This document shows, one piece after another, positions 53,636 through 62,066 of a stretch of 64,000 bases of DNA. Below the pieces are notes generated by a model. That model had not been told where the DNA came from. It saw only the letters and a list, made by a program, of their open reading frames with translations, and did no database searches. The stretch comes from Roseicyclus sp. (GTDB taxonomy: Bacteria; Pseudomonadota; Alphaproteobacteria; Rhodobacterales; Rhodobacteraceae): the NCBI RefSeq assembly GCF_018402035.1, contig NZ_JAGYJN010000001.1, forward strand, positions 1-64,000, given 5' to 3'. The first letter of the stretch is position 1. Every line of letters begins with the position of its first letter. Made by a program: the position numbers and the translations under genes.

Positions 53636-54660
53636 CGCTGTTCCATCGCGTTTTCCCACTCCGCCAGAAAGGTGCGCCGGTTGAGCGGATCAAGGTAGAC
53701 CATCAGCGCGGGACCAAGCCGGATCGGGCTGAACCCCGCCCCATCGGCCCCGCCCGTCTCGCCCAAGGGCGGCAGGGGCCAGTCATCCGCCGTGGCGCGC
53801 ACGCCCGTTTCCAACAGCAGATCGATTAGCGCGCCTGCGGCCTCGACCTGCTCGGCGTTGCGCGGGATGATCGCGGTGCGCAGCATGATGTTCTCAAAAT
53901 CCTCCATCCGCAGGATTTGCACCCGCCCACCGGAATCGCGCGCCAAACGCTCGGCGGCGTAGCTGCCCAAGACGTTATAGGCCATAGCCAGCCGCCCCGC
54001 CGCCACATCGTCGATCATCTGCCCCGAGCAGCAATATAGCTTTGGGTCAAGCCGCCCCATCACTTCGACCAGCCGCCAATAGACATCGGTTGAACGTGTC
54101 TCTTTGGTGGCAAAAAGATAGCCCAGACCGCTTTCGCGGACATCATAGGTACCCACAGCCCCGTGGAACCGCGCGGGGTTGTCGCGCAACAGCGCGATCA
54201 GCTCTTGCCGTGTTGCAGGCAGTGGCAGCCCTGCGATCCGCTCGCCATTGACCACGACCACCGCGCGTTCGGCGCTGAAGGCAAAGATCAAATCGCGCCA
54301 GCGCGCCCAATCGGGCAGATCGGCGGTCATAGCCGAGCGATAGCTGCGCGCAAAGCCGTCATTGGCCAGTTGAAATTGCAAATCCATCGCCGAGGACAAG
54401 GCCAGATCAAAGGGCGCGCCATCGCGGATCGCGGCATATAGATCGGTCGATGAGGTGACGGTATAGGCGATGCTGATGTCGGGGCGCTGGGTCTGAAAAG
54501 CTCGCAAATATGGCTCGAATACGGCCAAGTCGGCGGTCGAGATGACGCGCAACACCACTGGCCCGGTGCCGGGGTAGAAACGCTCCTCCTCGACCTCATA
54601 GGCGAGAATGGCCCCAGTCCATGACAGGATCACGCCAAGGGCAAAACCAAGGATACGCAT
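53632..54660 (-). CDS. Periplasmic binding protein linked to the TctDE sensor
   Basis: A 342-residue exported protein; the signal segment is about residues 1-20. It has the type 2 periplasmic binding fold of iron/spermidine-type proteins (LRVISTADLAVFEPYLRAFQTQRP, GAPFDLALSSAMDLQFQLAN, AYNVLGSYAAERLA). No permease or ATPase gene is near. It overlaps the end of tctE by 31 bases, with GGGAGGGG as ribosome site, so it is made together with the sensor and may present a ligand to it. Confidence 0.82.
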   Translation of the reverse strand: MRILGFALGVILSWTGAILAYEVEEERFYPGTGPVVLRVISTADLAVFEPYLRAFQTQRPDISIAYTVTSSTDLYAAIRDGAPFDLALSSAMDLQFQLANDGFARSYRSAMTADLPDWARWRDLIFAFSAERAVVVVNGERIAGLPLPATRQELIALLRDNPARFHGAVGTYDVRESGLGYLFATKETRSTDVYWRLVEVMGRLDPKLYCCSGQMIDDVAAGRLAMAYNVLGSYAAERLARDSGGRVQILRMEDFENIMLRTAIIPRNAEQVEAAGALIDLLLETGVRATADDWPLPPLGETGGADGAGFSPIRLGPALMVYLDPLNRRTFLAEWENAMEQR

Positions 54661-56000
54661 GCACCCCTCCCGTTCTCTGCATGTTGTAATGCCAGATGCC
54701 CGCCATGGGCTGCGACCACATCACGCGCGATGGTCAACCCCAGACCCGAGCCCACGATGCCGCCGGTATTGGCCCCACGCCGAAAGCGTTCGGTCAAGGC
54801 TTCGACAGGGCCATCGCCAAGGCCCGGCCCCTGATCTGTGATGGTGATCTGGCCCATGGCCCCCAGCTTGGACACCGTGATGCTGACGGTCGTATCCTCG
54901 GGCGAGTATTTGATCGCATTATCCAAAACATTGCGCAGTGCGCTATCGAGCAGCACCGCATCCCCCGCCACCTTTGCGGGTGCAAGGTTGAGCTGCAGAT
55001 GGATATCGCGCAAGGCGGCTGTCGCCTCGAGCGTGGCGGCGGTTTGGCGGGCAAGATCTGCCAGATCGATGGGATCGCGCGCCAGATCGTCGGCGCGAAA
55101 GGCGACCGTGGCATGATCCAGCAATTGCCCCGCCGAGCGCGAGCTTTCATCGACGGCCCGGATAATGCCGCGTAGGCGCTGGCGCTCGGTCTCGTCGCTG
55201 ACGCTGTGCAGCGCGATCTCGGCTTGGGTGCGCACGGTGGCCAAGGGCGTGCGCACGCGGTGTGCTGCCTCGGCGATGAAATCCTCGGACCGGCGGATGG
55301 ATTGGCCCAAACGGTCCATCAAGCGGTTGAGCGCGGTCATCAAGGGGGCAAGCTCGGCCGGTGCCGCACGGCGCAGAGGGCGCAGATCGGATGGCCCGCG
55401 CCGCGAGACGGCGGCCGCGATCTCGTTCAATGGGCGGAGCGAAGTGCGCGCGGCAATCGCCGACAGCGCCACAGCCACGACGAAGAACGCGACCGACAAA
55501 ACGGCGGCCAGCCGCGACAACTCGGCGGCGATTTGATCCACGCCTTGGCGTGTCTGGGCGACGGTGACGATCACCGGTATGGGCTGCGCACCCGCCAAGA
55601 CCACCCGCAGGACCGAGGCCATGCGGATCACCTCGTCCGAATAAAGGCCGGTGGCGAAATCGACCTGACCCGGTGCCAAACCCTGATCGGGGGGCGGCAG
55701 ATCGGCATAGCCTGTCAACAAGTCACCCGCCGCCGTCACGCGGTAAAACACCCGGTCCTCGCCGATGGCGTCGAGCATGGAAAAGGCGGAGTAGGGTAGT
55801 TCCAGCCGCACCTCGCCCTGTTCGCTGCGCAAGGTCTCGGCGATGGTGATGGCCGAGGCGGCCAAGACATTGTCCTGGGTCCGTTCGGCCGCTTGGCGTG
55901 CCAGCCCGGTGACCATCCCCCAACTGAGCAGCGACAACAGCGCCGCAACCCCCGCCAGAAGCAGGGTCAATCGCCGCCCGATGGAGCCGCGTGGGATCAC
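54630..56000 (-). CDS. tctE: Sensor histidine kinase, TctE type
   Basis: A 456-residue inner-membrane kinase. Two helices (about 10-30 and 160-182) bracket a periplasmic sensor domain (VFYRVTAAGDLLTGYADLP, as in TctE-type sensors). A HAMP segment, the H-box EAAHRVRTPLATVRTQAEIAL, N-box NVLDNAIKYSP and G-box GSGLGLTIARDVV follow. In related bacteria TctE senses tricarboxylates and controls the tct transporter. It overlaps tctD by four bases. Confidence 0.93.
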   Translation of the reverse strand: MIPRGSIGRRLTLLLAGVAALLSLLSWGMVTGLARQAAERTQDNVLAASAITIAETLRSEQGEVRLELPYSAFSMLDAIGEDRVFYRVTAAGDLLTGYADLPPPDQGLAPGQVDFATGLYSDEVIRMASVLRVVLAGAQPIPVIVTVAQTRQGVDQIAAELSRLAAVLSVAFFVVAVALSAIAARTSLRPLNEIAAAVSRRGPSDLRPLRRAAPAELAPLMTALNRLMDRLGQSIRRSEDFIAEAAHRVRTPLATVRTQAEIALHSVSDETERQRLRGIIRAVDESSRSAGQLLDHATVAFRADDLARDPIDLADLARQTAATLEATAALRDIHLQLNLAPAKVAGDAVLLDSALRNVLDNAIKYSPEDTTVSITVSKLGAMGQITITDQGPGLGDGPVEALTERFRRGANTGGIVGSGLGLTIARDVVAAHGGHLALQHAENGRGACVSLVLPLA

Positions 56001-56665
56001 GGCGCACCCGTCTCGATTCGGTAGCCCAAGCCGCGCACCGTCTCGATCTTCAGGCCGACTGTTTCGATCCGGCGGCGCAACCTGCCCACATAAACCTCGA
56101 TGGCGTTTTCGGTCACAGCGGCGTCATAGGAAAACAGCCGATCCATCAGATGCGCCTTGGACAAGATCTGGCCGGGATGGCGGGCGAAAACCTCAAGCAT
56201 GCGGATCTCGCGGTTTTTCAGCTCCAACACCATCTCGCCGCGCGACAGCGTGCCAGAGAGCGGATCGAACTGACAGCCACCGAGCGTGATCTGGTTGCGC
56301 GCGGCCCCGCCGCGACGGCGCAGCACCGCGCGGCAACGCGCCTCTAACTCTGAGAAATCAAAAGGTTTCGTGATGTAATCATCGGCCCCTTGATCGAGCG
56401 CGCCGACCCTGTCCGAGACTTGGCTGCGCGCGGTCAGCACGATCACGGGAGTTTCGATTTTTGTGCGGCTGCGCGCGAGGAATTCGCGGCCATCCCCATC
56501 GGGCAGCATCACATCGAGCAAGATCAGGTCGTAAAGGGCTGCGGCCAAACAATCCTCGGCCTCGGCCAATGTTGCGGCGTGATCGACGGCATGGCCATCC
56601 AGCACAAGGCGGCTGATCAGCGCCTCGGCCAGTTCCAGATTATCCTCGACCAACAGGTAGCGCAT
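55997..56665 (-). CDS. tctD: Response regulator, TctD type (OmpR family)
   Basis: A 222-residue regulator from ATG 56665 (alternative ATG 56683). The receiver has VEDN, the phospho-acceptor in LILLDVMLPDGDGRE and KPFDF; the C-terminal winged helix has RFLVEV-type strands with VTENAIEVYVGRLRRRIE and GLGYRI. It faces away from tctC and a direct repeat in the gap (56702-56719) is the likely binding site. Confidence 0.94.
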   Translation of the reverse strand: MRYLLVEDNLELAEALISRLVLDGHAVDHAATLAEAEDCLAAALYDLILLDVMLPDGDGREFLARSRTKIETPVIVLTARSQVSDRVGALDQGADDYITKPFDFSELEARCRAVLRRRGGAARNQITLGGCQFDPLSGTLSRGEMVLELKNREIRMLEVFARHPGQILSKAHLMDRLFSYDAAVTENAIEVYVGRLRRRIETVGLKIETVRGLGYRIETGAP

Positions 56666-56701
56666 CGCCGCCCGAACCCCCATTTGCCCCCATCGCCCAA
56701 G

Positions 56702-56719
56702 CTGTCAGGCTTCTGTCAG
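56702..56719. promoter_or_regulatory. Direct repeat CTGTCAG, candidate TctD site
   Basis: CTGTCAG at 56702-56708 is repeated exactly at 56713-56719, a period of 11 bases or one helical turn. This is the typical geometry for OmpR-family dimers. It lies between tctD and tctC, 63 bases before the tctC ATG, and could serve both genes. Confidence 0.6.
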
Positions 56720-56781
56720 CTTTTCGTGTTGGATTGGCACCATGGGCGGCGGAGGACCGCCTGTCAAACGGGAGGATGACC

Positions 56782-57762
56782 ATGAACACCTATGGGTGGA
56801 CGCGCCGCGCCATGTTGGCCGCGGCAACCGCAACGCTGGCCTTTTCGGGCATGGCGAAAGCAGATCAAATGATGGGCCAAGTGCATTTCCTGATCCCCGG
56901 CGGTGCCGGTGGCGGTTGGGATGGCACCGCGCGCGGCACGGGCGAGGCATTGGTCAATGCCGGTCTGATCGGCAGCGCAACCTATGAAAACCTGTCGGGT
57001 GGTGGCGGCGGCGTGGCGATTGCCAGCCTGATCGAAAACGCCGCATCGAGCGATGGCACCTTGATGGTCAACTCGACCCCCATCGTAATCCGCGCGCTGA
57101 CCGGCGAGATTTCGCAAAGCTTCCGTGACCTGACGCCTGTGGCAGGCACCGTTGGCGATTATGCGGCAATTGTCGTGAAGGCCGATAGCCCCATCACCTC
57201 AATGGCCGATGCGCTGGCCATGTACCGCGCTGACGGGATGGATTTCGCCATCGGCGGTGGCTCGGTTCCCGGTGGCATGGATCACCTTGTCGCGGCTATC
57301 GTGATGCAGGCCGCAGGCGAAGATCCGACCGCCTTCAACTACATCGGCTATGACGCTGGTGGCGAGGCGATGGCCGGTCTGTTGTCGGGTGAGATCGACG
57401 CGCTCTCGACCGGCTTCTCCGAGGCGATCGCGCTGTCTGATCAGGGTGTCGTGCGCATCCTTGGCGTGACCGCGCCCGAGCGTGTGCCGGCCTCGGCTGA
57501 CACCCCCACTTTCGCCGAGCAGGGGATCGACGCGCAATTCGTGAACTGGCGCGGGTTCTTTGCCGCACCGGGCATGGATGGTGCAAAGGTGCAGGCCTAT
57601 CAGGATTTGCTGGCCGCGATGATGGAAACCCCCGAGTGGGAAACCGTGCGCGCCAGCATGGGTCTGGTCAATATCTACCGTCCCGGCGCGGAATTCACGG
57701 AATTCCTCGAAGCACAGGAAACGCAGCTTGGCGATCTGATGCGCGAGCTGGGCTTTCTCTAA
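56782..57762 (+). CDS. tctC: Tricarboxylate-binding protein TctC
   Basis: A 326-residue exported binding protein with a twin-arginine-like signal (WTRRAMLAAATATLAFSGMAKA). Characteristic blocks of the TctC/BugT group are HFLIPGGAGGGWDGTARGTGEAL, NLSGGGGGVA and GLLSGEIDALSTGFSEAI. It binds citrate or related acids in the periplasm. ATG 56782 is preferred because GGAGG lies 6 bases before it; the ATG at 56776 directly abuts that site. Confidence 0.94.
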   Translation: MNTYGWTRRAMLAAATATLAFSGMAKADQMMGQVHFLIPGGAGGGWDGTARGTGEALVNAGLIGSATYENLSGGGGGVAIASLIENAASSDGTLMVNSTPIVIRALTGEISQSFRDLTPVAGTVGDYAAIVVKADSPITSMADALAMYRADGMDFAIGGGSVPGGMDHLVAAIVMQAAGEDPTAFNYIGYDAGGEAMAGLLSGEIDALSTGFSEAIALSDQGVVRILGVTAPERVPASADTPTFAEQGIDAQFVNWRGFFAAPGMDGAKVQAYQDLLAAMMETPEWETVRASMGLVNIYRPGAEFTEFLEAQETQLGDLMRELGFL

Positions 57763-57804
57763 GCACGCCGCCGCCAGCGTGATTGCGCGGGCGGCATGAT
57801 CAAG

Positions 57805-57835
57805 GACCAGAGCGCACCCATTGCGCGCTCTGGTC
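57805..57835 (+). terminator. Perfect 11-bp hairpin between tctC and tctB
   Basis: GACCAGAGCGC at 57805-57815 pairs with GCGCTCTGGTC at 57825-57835. There is no T-run after it, so it may stabilise the tctC message or lower read-through into tctBA instead of ending transcription. Confidence 0.6.
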
Positions 57836-57876
57836 AATCGATCCCATAAATGACCAAAAATCGGGGAGTGACGACC

Positions 57877-58374
57877 ATGGCGCTTGATCGATGGATCGCG
57901 CTGGCCTTTATCACGCTGTGTTGCGTCTATGGCTATGCTGCGTTCTTTACCATGGATGACAGCTTGCCGCCGATTTTGCGGCGCAATCCGATATGGCCCT
58001 CGACATTCCCCAAGATGCTGGCGGTCGCTGGCATCATCGTTGGTTTGATGGTGCTGTTTGGCCCCAAGACCGTCAAAGCCGACAGCCCGGCCAAACCGGC
58101 CGATGGCACGATGGATATCGCGAAGCTGCGCGAGTACCAGATTATCCCTGCACTTGCACTTGTTGGGCTGATGCTGGCCTATGCGATGGCGCTCAGGCCT
58201 TTGGGCTTTCTTGGATCAACAACATTGTTCCTGATGCTGGGCGCGATGATCTTGGGTGAGCGCAAGCTTTATATCCTGATCCCCGTCTCCGCGCTCGCCG
58301 CTTGGTCGATTTGGTATCTGGTACAAGAGGTGTTGGGGATTTTCCTGCGCCCTTGGCCGGCGTTCATGGCCTGA
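57877..58374 (+). CDS. tctB: Tripartite tricarboxylate transporter small subunit TctB
   Basis: A 165-residue membrane protein with four hydrophobic segments (about 5-25, 45-65, 90-110 and 115-150). NPIWPSTFPKMLAVAGIIVG is a TctB block. ATG 57877 has GGGGAG upstream; nine more codons are open. It lies 12 bases before tctA. Confidence 0.9.
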   Translation: MALDRWIALAFITLCCVYGYAAFFTMDDSLPPILRRNPIWPSTFPKMLAVAGIIVGLMVLFGPKTVKADSPAKPADGTMDIAKLREYQIIPALALVGLMLAYAMALRPLGFLGSTTLFLMLGAMILGERKLYILIPVSALAAWSIWYLVQEVLGIFLRPWPAFMA

Positions 58375-58386
58375 GGAGGGTGGAAG

Positions 58387-59901
58387 ATGATTGAAGGTCT
58401 CCTGTTAGGGCTTGCTGCGGCGGTCACGCCCTTCAACCTGATGATGGTGGTGATGGGCTGTGTCATCGGCACGCTCATCGGCATGTTGCCCGGTCTTGGG
58501 CCGATGTCGATCATTGCGATCATGATCCCCATCGCGATCAGCATCGGCGATCCGGCCTCGGCGCTGATCTTGCTCTCGGGCGTCTATTACGGCGCGATTT
58601 TCGGCGGCTCGACGTCCTCCATCCTGCTCAACGCGCCGGGGGTCGCGGGCACGGTCGCCACCAGCTTCGATGGCTACCCCATGGCGCGCAAGGGGATGGC
58701 GGGCAAAGCGCTGACCATTGCCGCTGTCGCCAGCTTCGCGGGCGGCACGATCGGCACGATCTTGTTGATGATTTTTGCGCCCGCGCTGTCGTCGGTGGCG
58801 CTTTTGTTCCATTCGGCCGAATATTTCGCGCTGATGGTGGTTGGGCTTTCGGCCATCGCGGCCTTTGCGGGCACGGGTCAGGTGGGCAAGGCGCTGATGA
58901 TGACGATCTTGGGCCTGATGATGGGCACGGTGGGCGAGGGGGCGTTGTCTAACATGCCGCGCTTCACCTTCGGGATCATGGAGCTGCAATCGGGCTTTTC
59001 CTTCATCACGCTGGCCATGGCGATGTTTGCCCTGCCCGAAGCGCTGTTTTTGGTGATGAACCCCGGCCGGGCCGCAACCGGGGCGGGCGGCAAGATCACC
59101 AATCTGCGCATCAGCCGGGCCGAGGCGCGCACCATCGCCCCCGTCATCGGGCGGCAATCGATCCAAGGCTTTTTCATCGGCGTTCTGCCCGGTGCAGGTG
59201 CGACCATCGCGTCTTTCCTTGGCTATGCGGTCGAGCGCAACCTTGCCAAGGGCAAGGAGCAGGAGGAATTCGGCCATGGCTCGATCAAGGGGTTGGCGGC
59301 ACCGGAATCGGCCAATAACGCGGCTTGCTCGGGTTCGTTCGTTCCGCTTCTGACCTTGGGCATTCCCGGCTCTGGTACGACTGCAATCTTGCTTGGCGCG
59401 CTTTTGGCGCTGAGCGTGACACCCGGACCGCGCCTGATGATCGATGAGCCCGACGTCTTTTGGGCGGTCATCATCTCGATGTATATCGGCAATCTGGTGT
59501 TGTTGATGCTGAACCTGCCGCTCATCCCCTATATCGCGAAAATCCTCACGATCCCAAGGCAGTATCTTATTCCCTTCATCTTGTTCTTCACTCTGATGGG
59601 AAGCTATATCGGGCAAAACAATTCAACCGAGCTGCTCATCCTTGTGGGCTTCGGCGTGATCGCCACGATCCTGCGCTTTGCCGATTATCCTTTGGCACCG
59701 CTTTTGATCGGCTTCATCCTTGGCACGATGATGGAGGATAATTTCGCCCGCGCCATGCAGCTTTATCGCGGTTTCGACTTTATCCTTGAAAGGCCCATGA
59801 CCTTGGCGCTGTTGGTGCTGGCCGCGATCCTCGTGGTGTTGCCAAGCTACCGCGCGCGGCGGGCAAGGTTGCGCGCCGCTGTGGTGGCTGATGGCGACTG
59901 A
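58387..59901 (+). CDS. tctA: Tripartite tricarboxylate transporter large subunit TctA
   Basis: A 504-residue permease with about twelve hydrophobic helices and the duplicated TctA signatures GTLIGMLPGLGPMSIIAI and FIGVLPGAGATIASFLGYAVE, plus GIPGSGTTAILLGALLALSV. With TctB and TctC it imports citrate-type acids using an ion gradient. It overlaps the CoA-transferase gene by 11 bases, so uptake and the next enzyme are coupled. Confidence 0.96.
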   Translation: MIEGLLLGLAAAVTPFNLMMVVMGCVIGTLIGMLPGLGPMSIIAIMIPIAISIGDPASALILLSGVYYGAIFGGSTSSILLNAPGVAGTVATSFDGYPMARKGMAGKALTIAAVASFAGGTIGTILLMIFAPALSSVALLFHSAEYFALMVVGLSAIAAFAGTGQVGKALMMTILGLMMGTVGEGALSNMPRFTFGIMELQSGFSFITLAMAMFALPEALFLVMNPGRAATGAGGKITNLRISRAEARTIAPVIGRQSIQGFFIGVLPGAGATIASFLGYAVERNLAKGKEQEEFGHGSIKGLAAPESANNAACSGSFVPLLTLGIPGSGTTAILLGALLALSVTPGPRLMIDEPDVFWAVIISMYIGNLVLLMLNLPLIPYIAKILTIPRQYLIPFILFFTLMGSYIGQNNSTELLILVGFGVIATILRFADYPLAPLLIGFILGTMMEDNFARAMQLYRGFDFILERPMTLALLVLAAILVVLPSYRARRARLRAAVVADGD

Positions 59902-61096
59902 GGCCACGGCCCCCTTGCGGGGCGTGCGGGTTCTCGATCTGACCAATGTGCTGGCGGGCCCATTTGCCTGCCAGCAACTTGCCCATCTTGGCGCCGAGGT
60001 GGTCAAGATCGAGGCGGTGGGCCGGGGCGATCTGGCCCGCAATCTGGGTGCCGATCCCGATCTCTCGGCGCGCGGCATGGGGATCAGCTTTCTGGCGCAA
60101 AATGCGGGCAAAACCTCGCTGACGCTGAACCTCAAGGATACGCGGGGGCGCGCGATCCTTGAGCGGCTTGTTAAAGATGCCGATGTGCTGGTCGAAAACT
60201 TCCGCCCCGGCGTGATGGATCGCTTGGGCGTTGGCCCTGATCACCTGCGCAGCCTTAACCCCCGGCTCATCTATTGCGCGATTTCCGGCTTTGGCCAGAC
60301 CGGCCCATGGGCCGACCGCCCAGCCTATGACCAGATCGTGCAGGGGGCGGCAGGTGTGATGTCAATCACGGGTGATGCGGGCAGCGCGCCCCTGCGCGTG
60401 GGATATCCCTTGGCCGATACGATCGGCGGGCTGACGGCGGCCATGGCGATTGGCGCAGCACTCAACGCCCAGCCGCGCGGGGCTTTTATCGATGTCTCGA
60501 TGCTTGAGGCTGTGCTCGCGACGATGGGATGGGTGGTGTCGAACCATCTGGTAGGGGGCGTGGAGCCTGAGCCACAGGGCAATGAAAACCCGACCTCCGC
60601 CCCCTCGGGTACCTTTCAATGCAGTGACGCGCCGATCAACATCGCCGCCAATACCGATGATCAATGGCTGGCGCTGGCAGGGCATCTGGGCCGCGCTGAT
60701 CTCTGCGCGCACCCCGATTTCGCCACGCGCGAGGATCGCAAGTTGAACCGCCATAGGTTGCGCGCCGAATTGGAAACCGTGCTCACCACGCGCCCGGCCG
60801 AGATCTGGGCCGAGGAATTGGCCACCATCGGCGTGCCGGCAGGGGCGGTGATGCGCGTACCCGCGATCTTGGCCCATCCGCAGATTACAGGCCGCGATTT
60901 CATCGGTCGGTTCGACGCTGTGCCGGGGGTGGGCCGCCCTGTCGATCTGGTGCGGCTGGGGGCCATGATCGACGGCATGCGCCCTAGCGTCACCACCCCG
61001 CCGCCCGCCCTTGGCCAGCACAGCGATGACATTTTGCAAGCGCTTGGCTACGATCTGGCCGCGATCCAATCCCTGCGCGCGGAGGGCGTGATTTGA
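59891..61096 (+). CDS. Class III CoA-transferase (CaiB/BaiF family), likely for citrate
   Basis: A 401-residue family III CoA-transferase. It begins GVRVLDLTNVLAGPFACQQLAHLGAEVVKIE and shows LNLKDTRGRAIL, LVENFRPGVMDRLG and the catalytic aspartate at about residue 176 in VGYPLADTIGG. Such enzymes move CoA between acids. Co-transcription with tctA upstream and the citryl-CoA-lyase-like gene downstream suggests it makes citryl-CoA (or a homologue) from the imported acid. The donor, for example succinyl-CoA or acetyl-CoA, is unknown. Confidence 0.9.
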   Translation: MATEATAPLRGVRVLDLTNVLAGPFACQQLAHLGAEVVKIEAVGRGDLARNLGADPDLSARGMGISFLAQNAGKTSLTLNLKDTRGRAILERLVKDADVLVENFRPGVMDRLGVGPDHLRSLNPRLIYCAISGFGQTGPWADRPAYDQIVQGAAGVMSITGDAGSAPLRVGYPLADTIGGLTAAMAIGAALNAQPRGAFIDVSMLEAVLATMGWVVSNHLVGGVEPEPQGNENPTSAPSGTFQCSDAPINIAANTDDQWLALAGHLGRADLCAHPDFATREDRKLNRHRLRAELETVLTTRPAEIWAEELATIGVPAGAVMRVPAILAHPQITGRDFIGRFDAVPGVGRPVDLVRLGAMIDGMRPSVTTPPPALGQHSDDILQALGYDLAAIQSLRAEGVI

Positions 61097-61866
61097 CCGA
61101 CAAAACCGATGTGGCCGATTGGTGGCGCACCGCCATCATCGAGATGGAACCGGGGCGGATCAGCTTGCGTGGTCATCTTATACAAGATCTGATCGGCAAT
61201 ATCGGCTTTGCGCCGATGATCTGGCTGATGGTCATGGGGCAAAAGATCGAGGGCCCGCGCGCGGCGCTGTTCGAGGCGGCGCTGGTCTCGGCTGTCGATC
61301 ACGGGCCGCAAGCCCCCTCGATTGCCGCCGCGCGCATGGCCGCCACCTGTGGCGTGGGGCTGCAATCGGCAATGGCCACGGGTCTCAATATGCTGGGCGA
61401 TGTGCATGGCGGCGCGGGTGAACAGGCTGTGGCACTTTATCACGCTGTCGCCGATGCCGATGATCTGGGCCGCGCGCTGGATGATTGGCGGGCCGCGCAC
61501 GGCCCCTACCTCCCCGGATTTGGCCATAGGTTCCATAAACCCGTCGATCCCCGCGCGCCGCGGCTTTTGGCGCTGGTCGATGAGGCCGCCGCAGCGGGGG
61601 CGGTGTCGGGCCGTTTCGCCGATATCGCGCGTGCTATCGGCGCGCATCTGGCGGCTGAGCGCGGCAAGCCCATCGCGCTTAACATCGATGGGGCCACGGC
61701 GGTGATCTATGCCGAGCTTGGTTGCCCCGCACCCTTGGCGCGCGGGTTTTTTGGCCTGTCGCGTTCGGTCGGCATCTTGGCCCATGTGTGGGAACAAACA
61801 GAGCAGGGCGGGCGCAACAAAGGCCCGACCCCGCCCGCTTATCGCTGGACATTTGACCCCAGCTGA
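61093..61866 (+). CDS. Citryl-CoA lyase-like short citrate synthase homologue
   Basis: A 257-residue member of the citrate synthase superfamily, far shorter than citrate synthase (about 370-430) and near the size of citryl-CoA lyase. The catalytic triad of the superfamily is intact: His 105 in LGDVHGGAGE, His 145 in LPGFGHRFHK and Asp 199 in ALNIDGATA. GLSRSVGILAHVWEQ closes the active site. It overlaps the CoA-transferase gene by four bases. Cleavage of citryl-CoA to acetyl-CoA and oxaloacetate is the best guess; a methylcitrate or related substrate is possible. Confidence 0.85.
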   Translation: MTDKTDVADWWRTAIIEMEPGRISLRGHLIQDLIGNIGFAPMIWLMVMGQKIEGPRAALFEAALVSAVDHGPQAPSIAAARMAATCGVGLQSAMATGLNMLGDVHGGAGEQAVALYHAVADADDLGRALDDWRAAHGPYLPGFGHRFHKPVDPRAPRLLALVDEAAAAGAVSGRFADIARAIGAHLAAERGKPIALNIDGATAVIYAELGCPAPLARGFFGLSRSVGILAHVWEQTEQGGRNKGPTPPAYRWTFDPS

Positions 61867-61913
61867 TCCGGTCCTCTTGACAAGATTGAGGCCCACGATA
61901 ATGGTCCGCATTG

Positions 61914-61993
61914 TGACAGGGGCGTCCGGGCAACCGCTTGGGCTGAGAAGCACCCTTTGAACCTGAACCAGATCATGCTGGCGTAGGGAGTCC
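61914..61993 (+). ncRNA. TPP riboswitch (THI element)
   Basis: The conserved core is complete: GGGGCG at the 5' side, GCTGAGA at 61942-61948, ACCCTTTGAACCTGA at 61952-61966, then CATGCTGGCGTAGGGAG ending near 61990. It binds thiamine pyrophosphate. Directly downstream, CCTCCC at 62041-62046 can pair with GGGAGG at 62056-62061, the ribosome site of thiM, so the switch probably blocks translation when TPP is plentiful. The thiM-thiE-thiD operon follows. Confidence 0.95.
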
Positions 61994-62066
61994 GTGACCG
62001 GGTGCATCTGGGCCAAAGGCCTGTCGTGACCCGCCATCGGCCTCCCCCACGCTGCGGGAGGATGTG

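Noticed and set aside
61093..61866. Full citrate synthase
   Set aside because: At 257 residues it lacks the N-terminal third of citrate synthase, and its position after a CoA-transferase favours a lyase role.
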